Below, piece after piece: positions 13,051-26,700 of a stretch of 64,000 bases of DNA. Both the position numbers and the translations under genes were made by a program. The notes under the pieces are model-generated. The model made no database searches. It saw nothing but the letters and a program-made list of their open reading frames with translations, and was not told where the DNA came from. Each line of letters begins with the position of its first letter. The first letter of the stretch is position 1. Source of the stretch: Stratiolaelaps scimitus. Its lineage: Eukaryota > Arthropoda > Arachnida > Mesostigmata > Laelapidae. Where the stretch lies: positions 11,631,501 through 11,695,500 of the forward strand of contig JABWDB010000002.1 of the NCBI GenBank assembly GCA_019614645.1. The letters are read 5' to 3'.

Positions 13051-15867
13051 ACAGAGGAGGGGTTTCGTCATGTACGAGAGTCATTCGTCGGCTCGTTGCA
13101 CCCACGGGAACCCTGAATGGTTGTCCTTTGCAAGTTGTACCTGAAAACGCTTATGAAACGAATGAAAGGGTGCCGCCGCCGCATGTGAGGAAAGCAGAGT
13201 AGAAAGCTGCACGTCGACACGGCAAACGACGAACATGCGAATGGCGACTTCATCAGGCCTAGCCGAATGTGAAGCTCAATTGCAATATTGGACACATGAT
13301 AATATGTGTACTATGTACAACTTCTGTAGAAGAATTCCCCATAGGAATTATGGTTGTCGAATAGGTTGTATATGGGTGTATTTAGAGCAAGACCCCATTG
13401 AACTTCTTGTCAACCGAGATGTAATGAGCGCGCGACAATAATATAGTTAGTTGCGATCGTCCCATCGCTTGTACGCTCTAGTCACTAGTAATAAATACAA
13501 CGCATTTCGGGTGCGGATAGGACGTACTGAATCCCTTGCCAAATCCGAACTTGTATCCGCGCCTACATCAAAAGTAACAACAAGCCACGTCTGCTCAATC
13601 GGCCTTCGGCCGAGTGTTCGTTTACATGGGGAGGTGAACAGCGACAGTCCTACAGACCGATAGGCTGGCTGGCTGGCTGGTAGAGACGCCAGCAAACCGA
13701 GTGATGATGCTGAGAGACGACTGGCTGGCGGATAATGAAATATGAATGGACGCTGGTCGTGTTGTATCCTCTCGCGTTCTCCGCTCTTTCTCCGTCTCTT
13801 AAAGCTCCACCGACCGAGCGGTCCCGAAATGACGATCAGTTTATAGTACTCTTGCAATCTCCCATTAGTGATTCCATTAGAAGGAATCACGTCCGCGGGT
13901 ACTGCTCGTGTGTGGCGCTGGCTGGCGTCGCCGTACGGGGGCCACCTTCATCCACATCTAGCATTGGGGTTTGGCCAGCTGGCTCGATGGCTCAATGGAT
14001 GGATGGAGACACAGCTAAACGCGGCGCGTATCGGCATCCGAGGCTCACTGGCGGCGTGCAGTGCCTTTGACGCTTGTGCCGAGTTGTCCGATGGCTCGCT
14101 CCCTCGCTCGGTTTGAGACAAACCGTTGTGGCAGAAGCGCCTCAGCACCCCTTGGCCCTTTTTCTCCCGTACTGCCTCTCCCTTCCATCCCGTGCATTCA
14201 ACATGGTACGTACTCATAATGGCAGAGTCTGACCCACATGACACAGCATCCTTACCTCGAGGCAAATGTTCATCAGGCGGCTCGTTGACAACGGCCGACT
14301 GGATTTCGTTGCAGCCTGTCACCTATATCGCGGTGACTGGTATCATCATCATCGCCACCACCACCACCGCTACTTCTACTGTACTATAGCAGTAGGAGCA
14401 GCAGCAGCCGTCGCAGGATTTCGTTCATCTCGATGGCGCCCCTTTACCTCTGCCCAACGCCTGTGTTGTTATTGTCAGTCAGCAGCATTCAGGCGCATGC
14501 TGTTGCTCGAACCGTGTCGCTCGAACCGGGACAGCGTTGTAGCAATAACAAACGATCCCTCACACCCACATATATGCGTATAGTGGGACCTGGCTATATG
14601 TCCGCTCATACTGTTGGGGCGGCCCTGCGACGTTGCCGAACAGCACAAGGGCGCATTCACTCGTTCAACAGATGGCCCTGCATTCAGAGCGCCATTCGTT
14701 TCTATGGATTACTGGCACGGGAACATCCATAGTGCTGGGCTGCTAGCAGTGGTAGTAGCACTAACGTATCTACGCACCTCCGTGGCTATGTACTACGTCT
14801 GGTCTGGGTTTGCTGCGCGTGTCGAATCAACCTGGAAGCTATTGGAGCCTCGACCCTGGGACCTGGCTGCCTTCTCACCACCGGTACCGCTGTCGCCGAC
14901 CGTCGGTAGACACATGGACGACAGGCAGCCGACTGACCCGGACGCGGCCGGCGAACAGGAAAAATTCGTCTCGGTTGCATGCTACGTGCCTTCGAGGCGG
15001 CCGATGGCGCGCGGCCCAGGACACAAGCTTTTTTCGTCTGCTGTCTGTGCACTTGACGTGCCGTATGCCACCGGCGCCCCGCCGTATCTCGCGCAATCTC
15101 TCTGGATCTCTCTCTCTCTCATATCGTTGAGTGTTTGCCGCCTCGCTCACACTGAAGACGATGGCAGCACCGCATTGGCTAGATAGAAGAACATCGGCTG
15201 GGCCACGGTGCTGGGATGCTCCGAGACGCTGAACAGCACGACTGAACGTTACGTTGTTGAATAACCCTCACATCAGACGACGGGTCGTTGGGAAGCCTCT
15301 CCCACCAGCGGCAAGCTAGCGACCGGGAGACCCACACGGAATCGGCCGAGCGACCGTTTTCCTGCCGTTGGCTTTCAGTCAAAGCATGGCCGCATCGCGC
15401 ACCGGTGAAAACGTTCTGTTCCTTGGGTCGTAGGCAGGGCCGAGCAGCAAGAAGCAAGGTGACTCGTTGCCAGCATCAGCCGCGCCAGTCGGGTGGGATA
15501 TGTGCGTGGGGTAAAGCCGAGGGGCAGGGGCCGCCGGGTGCCGGGAGTTTGGGGTTTGTCTGTGGGGCTCATGGGCGGCCAAGTTGCCCGAGTTACCGAG
15601 GTGGGTCGCTATTGCCTCCGAAGAAAAGCGGGCCATACATAGGTTAGTCAGACGCGGCTGCTGGCTGGCAAGAGACATCGGCGAAGAGCTAGCCGTCTCC
15701 CCGGATGATGGCGGTAGGCCCATTGCAACAGTTCGCATGGGCAGCGAGGTGGTGGGGGGTGCTTGATGGGACAGGGCGCGACGGGATGCCGAGGCAACGG
15801 ATGGACATATCTGTCAATATAAATATAATATTGATATGGCTGCTCCACCCCAGCAGACGCACATCAA

Positions 15868-15911
15868 GCGGCGGTGGTGGTGGTGGCGGTTGCGGCGGCG
15901 GCGGCGGCTGC
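15868..15911. repeat. (GGT)n(GGC)n compound microsatellite
   Basis: GGT units pass into GGC units in a GC-rich stretch. Translated it gives poly-Gly or poly-Arg, which makes several frames around it look open. Confidence 0.85.
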
Positions 15912-16479
15912 ATCGGCAGGGCGACGTGGAGTCAGTGGAAGCCAAGCAAGCCTTTCCATGGCTTCTTCGTCTGCGTGGCCCTCCTGACAGGACGATGGCA
16001 TCCGGTAATGAATTCGAGAGGTGAGCAGGTATCTGCTGGACCTGGATCAGCACGCCTCGTTCGCATCGTGCCAGTTTCCCCGTCAGCAGCAAGAGCGGCG
16101 CTCACGACGGACAGCCATCTTTGGGGCTCGGTTGGCTCTTGGCTCATCCCGGCTGTGCGGAGCGCCGACCGTCACATCTCGTAGCAAAAGGGAATACGAA
16201 AAGCGGTCGTCATGGTAACGGGGTTTGCCACTTAGAAGTGTATCTGGCGAGACTATATGTGGTTATCTGGTGACTGATGACTTTGAACGTGACGAGCCAC
16301 CACTGGTAACTCGACCACCGCACAATGAATATCTGCCATAATATATGATAGATTATCTTCACGACGTAATACTTTTCCTCAAATTGAAGGATATAACCTA
16401 TCGAACAGCAAGTGCTATTATTGAGGGTGTCGAAGCGTTTGCGCCAGTCCAATCGCAGTAAGGCTGTTTAGGATGAGGA

Positions 16480-16492
16480 GGGGGGGGGGGGG
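16480..16492. repeat. Poly-G run of 13
   Basis: Thirteen consecutive G residues. Similar C runs occur at about 10.2, 25.7, 27.5, 36.0 and 41.05 kb. Confidence 0.85.
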
Positions 16493-19400
16493 AATCATAA
16501 AGAGGTGCTTTACTGCCAAAACAGCCGACAACGGCAGGCGTTATCCAATCGAGAGATATAAGCGTGACAGCCATAGCGACATACGATGCCAGAATGACTG
16601 CTCGACCCAAAATGTTTGATGGGGCAACGCGAAAGTGGACACTACACGACTCCGAAAACGAAATCGCCGCCAATCGCAGCGCTGACTTTCTCGAGAGACC
16701 TGCAACAGCTCTCAATCAGCGCTGGAGCGTTTCCAGGGTTCAAAATCGGGTATCGCCCTCTTTTATTTTGAGCATGAGGGGTCTATTTCCCGTTGTGTGG
16801 GCCTATTCCGACGTGCAGGTGCGGAAGGACCGACCCCACCGAATCTCGCCTCAGGGACCTCAGTAGGATGTTGTCATCTTACCCTACATAAGAAAAGTAG
16901 AGTTATCCATCCCATTTCTAGAGCTTCGTCTCACAAGTGGAAAGCCCGAACGCGCTATAAAACCGCTATAGCTCAGCGGAACGCTGGTGGCACGCCTTCT
17001 CAACAAGGGTTACAATCTATTTCTCTGCACAGAGTAGTGTAGTGGACGCAGGCTTACACTGTGGGGTCCCAAGTTGGCAGCAGACGGCCTAAGGCGGACT
17101 AAAAGAGCTAGACTGTTTTACTCTGGTCTATCCAGGAAAGGGAGCAGAGAGCGCTAAAAGCCAAGTTCACTACGGAATGAGAGTCGGAAACAAGTATACG
17201 AAGGGCGAAACGCTGACTACACGTAGCAAGAACATCGACATTGGCTTACCTGATGAATCAGTGAATAACTCAGAGGATCAGCCTGATGTTCGTGCGTATG
17301 CCTGTATATCCGTGTGGATATTCACTGACTATGCATAGAAGTAAGTTTTCTCGATTCGTCTTAGGTGAGTTAGATATTTGCCCGGCGCACGAGAAATGTA
17401 TTAGCGTCGCAAAATCAAATGTATTTCCAATTTAAATGTATCTGAGTGCCTGATGACTGAGTTGGTAGTTGTAACATTATAAGTGGACTGCAGATGGATT
17501 GGAGTATTTATTTTTAGAGGTGAGTGCCAAAATTCATTATGCACTTCACGACTAGGAGCCTTCTACTGTGGGACTTTTACCCACTAAAATCCTGGACCTC
17601 GTGTCTTCTTGGGTCACTATTCGGAACTGGGTTAATTTATCTAACCACATGCAAGCATCGGCATCTGCGCCCTGATTTCCTCTATATACACAGTGACAGC
17701 TCTACAAAAACCATCCTTAACTTCTACGAATCGCTTGCGAAAATACAACGTAACAAATAGCGGACAAAGTTGTTAACCTCTGTTATTCGTAACTCACCGG
17801 TGAGGGCCTGGGCGTCTCGCTATCGTCGGTACCCACATGGCCCGCAGCGGAATCGTATCTGCAACAAACGAAGATGACACAGTGTTAGACGTGCATTCCT
17901 TGACCTAGATACATCACACTGCTTATAGCTCGGTGACAATAGCTTCGGATAGTGCTGTATCAGATCTACGAACATCCACCGATTCAGCGGATAACAGCTG
18001 AATCACATGAAAGGCCCGCCCACTATCATTAGAGAATTGTTCTCAATCGCTCACGTAGCACGACAGCCTAGAGGGACGTTAGAGGTTGGAAGCCTTAACA
18101 GGCAAGAAGAGTTGACGACAACTGCGAGGCTCAATCGAGGTCCGCCATTAGCTAGTGGAATCCCCGGTCGGCGTTTCGCGTTAGCTGAGCTCAAGGGCTT
18201 TAGAGACCTTCGACGCGGGCCGTATATGCGTTACGCCATGCATACCATCCCCTTCGCAAAAGACATTCGCGGGTCGGCACACAACTCCAAGGTGCGGTTG
18301 TTTTGTCGTGTCGAAGGCTCCCTTTAACTCAGAGTTATCTCGAAATCAATGGATGAACATTGATGCGCTTGTCGAAACGCTTTTTGTCTCTTTTGACCAG
18401 CTGAATATAACGGCCACATGGGCAGGGCGCCAATCAACTATAATAGCATACAGAAGCTTTACGTTTGCAGCTGGAAGTAATGATGGTCAAACCAAGTGGC
18501 TAGCTATTGAGCAGTGCTCGATGGAGATTTGGTTGTGCTGCTGTATAACTCTTGCAGACAAATAGTGATTCGAGTTTTAGGATGAAACATGCTTATTTAT
18601 TTTTATAGAGTCATAGCATTGGTCGAGTCTCAGGTCTCTTTCGATGCTTCAAGTTAAAATAATACCGGGTAAGTTGAAGGCGTCCGGTGATTTTGGAGGT
18701 GAGGTTGCATGCACTTTTATTAACAGCGACAGCGAACGCGTTTGGACAGTTATAACGTTAAATAGACAAGCGTTTTTTCCCTTGTCTCAAGTTTGGTCTC
18801 ACTTCGATTTGTTGACGACGCTTAAGGATCAGACACCAAGTATGACTTAAGTTTACAGTTCCCTTGAATGTATCTCCTGTTTCCAAATTGTGCCGTCTGC
18901 ACATTACGGCGCTTCAACACTTTGTCAGTTTTGTTTGAGAGTAATAACATCTGTGTCAGGAATAAATCAAGGAGTACACAATGGTGCACTTCCATCACAT
19001 TCATGGATGTTGACAAAACACTCCGACAGTCCAATTACAAGCCTTCATGTACCTACGTGCATCGTTATCGCATTGAAAATCCCCGTATACCGAAGGCCAA
19101 TGTTTCCCATATCTCTCCGTTAATCCATTCCTCTAAAATTCGCTATTTCGTAGTCACACTTAGACAGACCCTTACAGACGGCCTGAATGAGTAGTACGCA
19201 CGTTTAATTTAGTTCTTCCTAGAGCGACCGTTGTACGTGTGTTTAAACTTAGCTGTTCCATGCCCCTGCAAGCTGGTACGGCGTTTGGATTATGGGCCAT
19301 TTTACCCGTGAGCCCATATTCTGAGAACGAGTTATCCCAGACGACACCCGCGTAGATGCTCCCGCTTATCCACAGAAAGGCGATACAACGCGATACGCAA

Positions 19401-19650
19401 CTGACCAGAAGCAATGGCCAGTGCCTGCCGAAAGCGTTGCTAGGGGAAGTGTTCCTAACGAATCTGACACGGGGAACCCCTACGAAGCGCACATAGGCGC
19501 TAAGTAAGACGTTACGAGGATAGCCTTATCTCTAGTTCCTTGCACGCCGATAAGGCACACGTCCGAAAATCCCATCTTCTTTCAGATGGTACGTTTTTGT
19601 CGGCGTTTGGGCTATCACCCTCGCTTTTAGTTCATGCTTGATTTGCCGGC
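16493..19650. other. Quiet stretch, few candidate features
   Basis: Apart from the short frame at 17177-17338, a few frames of 60-108 codons occur at 17.5, 18.0-18.85 and 18.9-19.2 kb. None contains a known motif. A tRNA A-box-like TAGCTCAGCGG at about 16973 has no matching T arm. Confidence 0.5.
17177..17338 (+). CDS. Candidate short frame, 53 aa (open from about 17087)
   Basis: The frame runs from an in-frame stop at 17084-17086 to TAG at 17336-17338, about 83 codons, with its only ATG at 17177. Composition is protein-like: many Lys, Asp and Glu, no repeats, with a central SKNIDIGLPDESVNNSEDQP. The TAG lies just upstream of a strong donor-like GTAAGT (17341), but in this frame the stop comes first. 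No family is recognised. It could be an exon fragment or a decayed coding remnant. Confidence 0.13.
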   Translation: MRVGNKYTKGETLTTRSKNIDIGLPDESVNNSEDQPDVRAYACISVWIFTDYA

Positions 19651-19699
19651 TAGTCGGCAACCTGCTAGCGGTCTTCCAACTTCGAAGCCAATGCAGAAA

Positions 19700-22600
19700 A
19701 GTACCGGCGTTTTCGACCTACCTACCGATCGGCCACCCCGCCGACATGAGGGCAGTGTGCTGGTCGGAGCACAGGAGGCAACAACAGGGTCAGCTGAGTG
19801 AGGAACAACGGAACTGGAGCATCACGTACCCTTGAGCAGTGTGGGGACCGCGGCCAAGCGGCAGCAGTCGACGGCAGAAAATACAAGTTATTTGCCGAGA
19901 CGGGCAGACAACAGCAGATCTCAAAAGCTAGAAGAGTGCTAGGAGTGGGCGGAGAAAGGCACGGGGCGAACGACGAACTCGCAAGAGCCAAGACGCCTCC
20001 CATGAACGACACCGTCATAGGCCAGCCAGTATCACCAGCAAGCGGTTCGCTAGCAGCATAGCCATCAGTGTTTGGCCGGGTCGAGGACGAAGTTGAGAGG
20101 AAATAGGAAGATGTGCGTGAACAGAGAGGCGCGAGTGATAATAGCATGGTTAGCCGGCGAAAGTTTTGGGGGAGGTTGGGCTTCGGTGGGAGCAGGGGAC
20201 TCTACGACTGTATGCTGTGGCACGCAGGAGGCGCCGACGAGAGGAGAAGAATCTGCAGGGACCGAGAGCGGAAACAGCGAAGACGGAAGGTGGCTAGCAG
20301 ACGAGTTGGGGAAACGGAACTGGGATGGAGAGGCGTTTGATTGGCTTGCCTCGCTCTTTCGAACCAACAAACGATTTCAAAGCAGCTGTTGGGCACGCTG
20401 GCAGGCATCAGGGTCGCTGCTACGGCACCATAATAATCATTATCATCATCATCACCACCATCAGTTCTTCTGTCTGACAGATATAAGATTGCCGAAGTAG
20501 GTGAAGGCGAGTACGAGGTGAGCTGGGTAGTGTTTCTTGTGCTGCTGCTGCTATCAGCACGAACGGTTGCGGTGCTCGTTCTAAGCAAACGGAAGGTACT
20601 AACATGGGCCACAGCACCGGCTACGCCAAGTGATAGGTAAACAAACCAGCACACGTATCGTTCATATAGGTTCTGCGCATGGGGGATTTTCTTCAACTTT
20701 CGAATTTCACTGCCTTAGCTCAATTGCAAGGAAACACAGTTAAGACCTAACGGCAGCACACAGTAGCCGCAACGTATGTAAGCGTTCTCTTTGCATTCAT
20801 CACCTTCGATTGGAGCATTTGTGACAAATTCACAGAAGCCGAAGAGGAGTCCAAAGTTGAGAGGAAATTGGGATGAGGAATGATGGAGGAAGCCGTCGTT
20901 GGTGGGTGGCCGATGCGTGTCCCAGATCCAGACATGAAAATGGGAACTGCAGGCGAACAGCAAGCGAATGAGTCGTCGGCATGAACAAAGAAATGAGCCC
21001 GCTGCCTCCTTAGAAGACTTGTCCTTCTTCTGCTGCTGTCTATACTCAGTGCTGTGAATGTGTGCGTAGGAAATGCAAGCATCTGTCTAGGCAGCCCAGT
21101 GCCGAGATGGCTAGGGCTCGTGATTGGAAACTGGAAGCGAACGAATGTCAGATGGGGACGGAGATAGGTAAACAGCTTCCAGGGAAGATAACGATGCGAA
21201 ACAAAGACGCAGCAACCCGATGAGCAGGCAGATTTCGGAGGGGCGCGTGGCGAGAGGAAACTGTAACAGATATACAAAACGTGTACCGCGCCGTACACCG
21301 ATACTCGAACCCCTCCACTCAAGGCTCTGGGCGGCCCATCACGAAAAAGTGCGCGATACAACGATGAGAAAGAGAGGAGAAGCGGCGGGAGTCGATGGAA
21401 TTGTGGCCAAAGAAAGCGAGCCCTGTAGCACAGCGCAAAACAAGAAACTGGCGTGAAGGGATCCTCCCAAGTGTTCCTGTTCGTTTCTTCCACCCTCACA
21501 GTACCCAAGGCTCCCTCCCGAGCTCCGAATGTTGGATCGAAAATCTTTTTACAGACACAGAGAGAGAGAGAAAAAAGAGGAAGAGAGATGCCGGCTGTTG
21601 CAAAAATACATGCAAAACATGGAACAGTGTCTCAACGACTGTTTCGGCAGGTTTACGTGGTGCCCACGACAAAAGCGGAAAGTATAAAGTGTGCATCCGC
21701 GAGCATATGATGGTTTATCAGCATTTTCAGCTGCGCGAAAAAACGAAATTTTACACAGGCCTTTGTACAGTGCTGTACCATCACCAAGCCCATCGAAAGG
21801 AACACGTATGTCTCACGCTCTGTCTGGACCTGAATCAAATGCTTGGCTCGCAGATCTTTTGACCCACTATATTAATAAATACCTCATCTTGTCGACCTTA
21901 TAGGGCAATATCGATTTTTCATGTCGTCGTTAAAGTGACGTTAACTTTTTCATGCCAGCGTGCTCCATTCGGGAGCAGTTAAATACTGAAGTGACTTGAT
22001 CTAGCAGGACCTGAACACAATCGTTGTTTCTTCGAGCCAACCCAAGCACCAACGCAAAGTGGGTCGGTCTTCTCTACCGAAGGTTCCTGCTCGCTCCCTG
22101 ACTCCCTCTCGCTTTCACACTCACTCGCTCTTATCCCGATGTCGTATTCTCTCTTCAGCCCGGTGGAAGGCCGGCCAACAAACCTATAGTTGGATAGGAT
22201 AATGGATGATCATCGTCCTTCGTACGTGGCTTGATTGTTCATCTCTCTCCGAGTCTCCGCACGAGTAGACACTCGCTCTCTATCGTTCTTCCATCGCTTC
22301 ACTGAGATTCCAATTGGTTCTCTCCCTTGTCGATTGCTGCTAGCTCCTATCATTGCACCGTTCGGAGGAGGGAGACAACGAAAAAAGAGGACGAAGAAGG
22401 GGCCCTTGAATTCAAAATCCGATCGTTGGATCGGCGATTTTTCTAGAGAAGAAACGAATGGAGAAAGGAACGGTTGCGGCGGTCGACAAGCGCCGTAGCA
22501 GTGATGGCTTCGTCGGGGAAGCGGCACCACTGCTGGTAGTAGCAACGACGTTGGTAGGTAGAATAAAGGCGAGAGGAGAAAACGACAGAACAGACAGTGC

Positions 22601-23750
22601 TCAACAGAAGAGAGATAAACTGCGCTAGCAGCGTACGGGTGGGGCGCAGCATCAGCAGCAGTGGTTGAATAAGACGAGAAATGGGTAGACGAAACGAATT
22701 TGATGGCGGAAAAGGAGGAGGAGGTGGTGGCGGCGGCGGCGCACGGGGGAATACTGTGTTGACTCGATGGGGGCACGAAATGTTGGAAGGCAAGAGGCGA
22801 CCCGGCTCGAACTTCTTGGGAGGAACCTCTGAGCTTCGCGGCGGCACGCGCAGCTCCCGAAGTATAATAATTCCGTGTGCCCGAACGCCGAACGAGAAAG
22901 CGGCCTGTGGCAATGAAAACAGGCAGCGAAGTAGCACACACTATGCTTCGGGCGGGGCAAAGACGACGGACGAGGATACTGGTGGAATAGCCAAAAAAAT
23001 GGCGGGAGCGTTTGAAAAATGGATGTGATACGCCATGGAGAAACAGCAAAGAAGAATGACTGTGGAAGAGGAAAACGAAGAGGATGAGAGAAAAAGGGGG
23101 AGAGAGAGAGGGAATAGAGGAATCGAGTTTCTCAAATGCCGCGCACCAAGAGTAGGACACGGGGCCGACCGGGCAGTATTCGGGCAATGTTCGAGCGAGA
23201 ACTGGGCTCGCGGGGCCACACAACACTTTCGAGGATCGGGGGCAGGGCACTACGACAGTACGGACTTGACTGATCCTGTCGACTAGCTAGAAGATCATCT
23301 TAGCCCAGAGGAAGAACGGAACGAAGAATAGGCCTACTCAGCGTTGGCCTAGCACATAGAGATGGGTGGAGCGGATGGCGAGACAGAGAGAGAGAGATAG
23401 AGAGAGGAACGGAGACTCGCGGTCGGTCGCGGCGATCGACGGCCCTTCGCACGGTCTGGCTCTCAACGGAGAGAGAGAGCGCGTAGTGGAGAATGAGTTG
23501 GCGGGCACGGTAGTCAGTAGTCAAGTTCAGCAAAGATGAAGAAGCCGATCCCTCTTGGACGGGTAGGGCTAGACTCTGAATGAACGACGAATATTTCTTC
23601 AGGCTATTGGACGAGGTTTGATTGGATAGCTTTCCTTCAGTTGCCCGCCCAATGACGTCTACGGAATGCCTGTGAGAAAAGGACCAGCATTGCCCAGCGA
23701 TACAGGGACAAACTTTACGCGAGAGTGAGAGGAGAAACAGGCTGATCGAT
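19700..23750. other. Purine-rich (+ strand) domain
   Basis: A and G dominate the + strand. All three stop codons contain two purines, so the pyrimidine-rich complement has long stop-free frames, including 346 codons at 22210-23250 and 253 codons at 20747-21508, both Ser/Leu/Pro/Phe-rich. On the + strand, frames at 22681-23028 and 23035-23286 share one phase and are separated by a single TGA. Confidence 0.6.
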
Positions 23751-26700
23751 TTATCGAAACATGTAGATGGTACAGCCTACAGATAGAGCCTGATAAGAAA
23801 ACGTTCCTTAACAGAAACATTTATTACTCATGTCGAGTGCGCAGGAATGCCCGACGCAAAAGAAAATTGAAATGTAAAAGGGTGGAGACCTTTAGGTTTT
23901 CTGTCATAAATCAAATGGTAAGTTGGGCACCGATCACGGCATAACTGATAAGCGTAGGTCGAGTCCCGTGAGTGGTAACCGCTTGACAAAAGGGCGAGGT
24001 ATTAAAATGACGGAAGGGGTTTTGGCGGCTAGGTGAGCAAGTCAATTTCGACTCGTCTTGTGAATCCCAGACTCCTTCTTAGGTCCTATTTTTTGCGGTT
24101 GCGATATTCACCACGGACAATTGCATCTAGACAATGCAGGTAAGATTTGCAACGAGTATCGACGCACTTGAACAGAGGCAGGAGAATTGAGGCACAACTA
24201 GACAATGCAAACTCAATCTACAACACATCAATAAGAGGCTCTTGCGAAAAATGCGTAGTTCTACGGGTTCTTGGTCAAAGCTGCGTATCGCGCTCAGCAT
24301 GACGTTACATATAATGCTATTGGCGAAATATTGTTTACATTACATCGCTGACGAGTGGTTCCGAACTGGCCACTGGCGTGGACTGGCTTTGTGGGCTTGG
24401 TTTGCTGTTATTCGGCTTCAACAAGTGAATTTCCGTATGACACTGGGCTTCGGTGTCATCAGGCAAACCAGCCATCAGCTTGAACGGAGCGGAGAAGATG
24501 GCCGGACCCGGCGCCGGCTAACTTGAAGAGAACGGTGCGGCCAATGTGGGTTGACGTCCGTTGACGTTGTGACTGACCGTGTGTCGCTGCTCTTGCGAGG
24601 TTGCTGCGAGTTTGTATACCCGGCCCCGTGTGCCCGCGCTATAGCACCCTTTGGGCGGGCCAAAGGCCACCCACGTCGGCAAGGTCTTGTCACAGCATTG
24701 ACGGTCCTGCTTTCTCTCTCTATCTCGATCTTTCGATGCTTCTGAGCCCTCATGGCAACACATCACGGTAAGTGAGGCCCAGCTAAATCCCCACGTCGAT
24801 AGGGCAGGCCTGACCAAGTCCGATACGGCAACCGTAGTCTGCGACAGACCAATAGCTTGCTGTGTCGTACTGCGCTCAAGGCTGAAGAAGAAGGCTGAGA
24901 TTTCTGCCAAGTTGTGCAAACAAGAGAGCGAAGGCCGCCTGCCCAGATCCTGTCCAGACCAGCGCCAATCAAGCGGCAGCAGCAACAGCGACAACAGCGG
25001 TGACAGTCGTATTGGGTTGTACGTCTAGTGATCGCCTGTGGTGCGTTATGAGTGTATGTGTTCCGTACGCTGATGTCAGCTTTTAGTTTGGCTGGTCCTA
25101 CGTCGATCGGTCGGTAGGCCGGTATCATATCGTCGGCGGGACCAGACACAATATGGCGGCAGGCAAGGCTAGCATCGGTCCCTGCATGGCTATGGGCAGT
25201 CGGTCATCCTATTTATTCAAGGAGACCGAGTCTTTTCATCCTGGGCATCGCGAGCCCATGCCTTCTCTATGTGCTAGTATATGGTAGGCACGACAATGTA
25301 GTCTATTCTATTTCTTCCCGCTAGGTAATGGTGGTAAAAGCGATACCGCCAGAGCGATATTGCATTTGTGCATGTCGACTCAACAGCTGACACCAGCTGT
25401 TGATAGATGGCGCAATAATATAGAATCCCGGAGATTGACTGTATCCACGACGGGGATGCCGTGTATGATTCTGTAAGGACAATTTTCGCTGGCTGGTTTG
25501 ACAGGACACGGAGCGCCTTGGGAATGAGCGAGGATCTTGCGACACTCCCTAAAGTCATAGACTCGGTCGGCGGCGACAACCGCCCAGCTCCTATTCAAGT
25601 TGGCAGTCGCTTGACAGCTTGGTTGAGTATCTTGGCATTCAGCTCACGTTCCTGTAATGATGTCTTGTCCAAGTCTTCGCCCCTCTACGCCTCTATCCGG
25701 AATCCGTTACGCGCGAACCCCTGCTCGGCTAGCCCCCCCCGAACCGCCGTTAACCCCTCAAACGGCCAACACACAACGCCAGCAAACACACACACACACG
25801 CACTGACGCGCGCGCGCGCGAGCACGCGAGACAGAGGGAGAGAGAATGGAGCATAGAAAATGTGCCACGAGTTTCCTACAGATTTCAGATCGCAGATTGC
25901 GTTGTCCGGAGACTATCAAACGATTCTCAACTGTTTATTACCCTGGAGGCAAGCATTTCTCGTATGATACGAACTATTTAACTTGTTGCCCTTGCTATCC
26001 ACCATCTGTTCGGCGACTAATACTGCATTTTTTACTCTCTTAGCTGACTCTCAGCTTACTGCACCCACTACCATCACTCGTATGAAACAATGCAAATTTC
26101 CCATGGGTCTGCGCCATTACAGAGTGCTCATATGTATGGGCTCTGTGTATGCGTGCCTCAGTGAATGGTCATGTATGAGGCGTACTTGTTGTTGATGTTG
26201 TTACTGTTTTTGTTGTTACTATTCGAACCTCATCAAGGCAATGTTGCAGCCCGGATTGAGCAGCGAGCCAATAGTCGTCGACTTTCCCATCGCCGAACGT
26301 CAGCCATATGACGCAGGCAGCGAATTACACGCGCCGAAGAATAATATAGGCATAGCTAATTTTCGATCACATGACGACAAGTGATAGCGACTCCTCCCCA
26401 TGAGTCATAGCGACTTGGCATTTTGACATTGGCTCGAGTCTAGCGCAGCTGTTCGCCTCGCAATATACGATGCGATAAGGCTGCACTGCTTTCGGCCTTG
26501 GCCCTCGACAGGCGCTAATCGATGTCGTGTAAACATTGGCAACGGCTCTGTCGTTGCCTCCTTCATCCGAACACTCGACCTCTCACCCGCCTCCCTATTC
26601 TATAACAGCTAGCTTCGTGTCAGCTTTCTCGCTTCGTCCGCGAGCAGCGGTGGGTGTTCAAGCGCAGCGTGAACATTGCAGCCGATTTTCTCGATCAAGG

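Larger units (their letters stand above)
11700..16480. other. GC-richer stretch with overlapping unrecognised frames
   Basis: Several frames of 100-190 codons overlap on both strands. They are poor in acidic residues or rich in Arg/Ser/Pro, as expected when CpG-rich sequence is translated. The minus-strand frame 11703-12158 is the most protein-like but has no recognisable domain. No splice structure could be assembled. Confidence 0.5.

Noticed and set aside
16965..17040. TAGCTCAGCGG, a good tRNA A-box match
   Set aside because: The D stem does not close, and the downstream GGGTTACAATC is not a usable T arm. No cloverleaf forms.
20747..21508. 253-codon minus-strand open frame
   Set aside because: Same cause: the complement of a purine-rich stretch, with no recognisable motif.
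22210..23250. 346-codon minus-strand open frame
   Set aside because: It lies on the pyrimidine-rich strand, where stop codons are scarce by composition. The product is Ser/Phe/Leu/Pro-rich with no domain.
23930..23990. AGGTCGAGTCCCG, B-box-like
   Set aside because: Lacks one base of the consensus, and no A box or family tail accompanies it.
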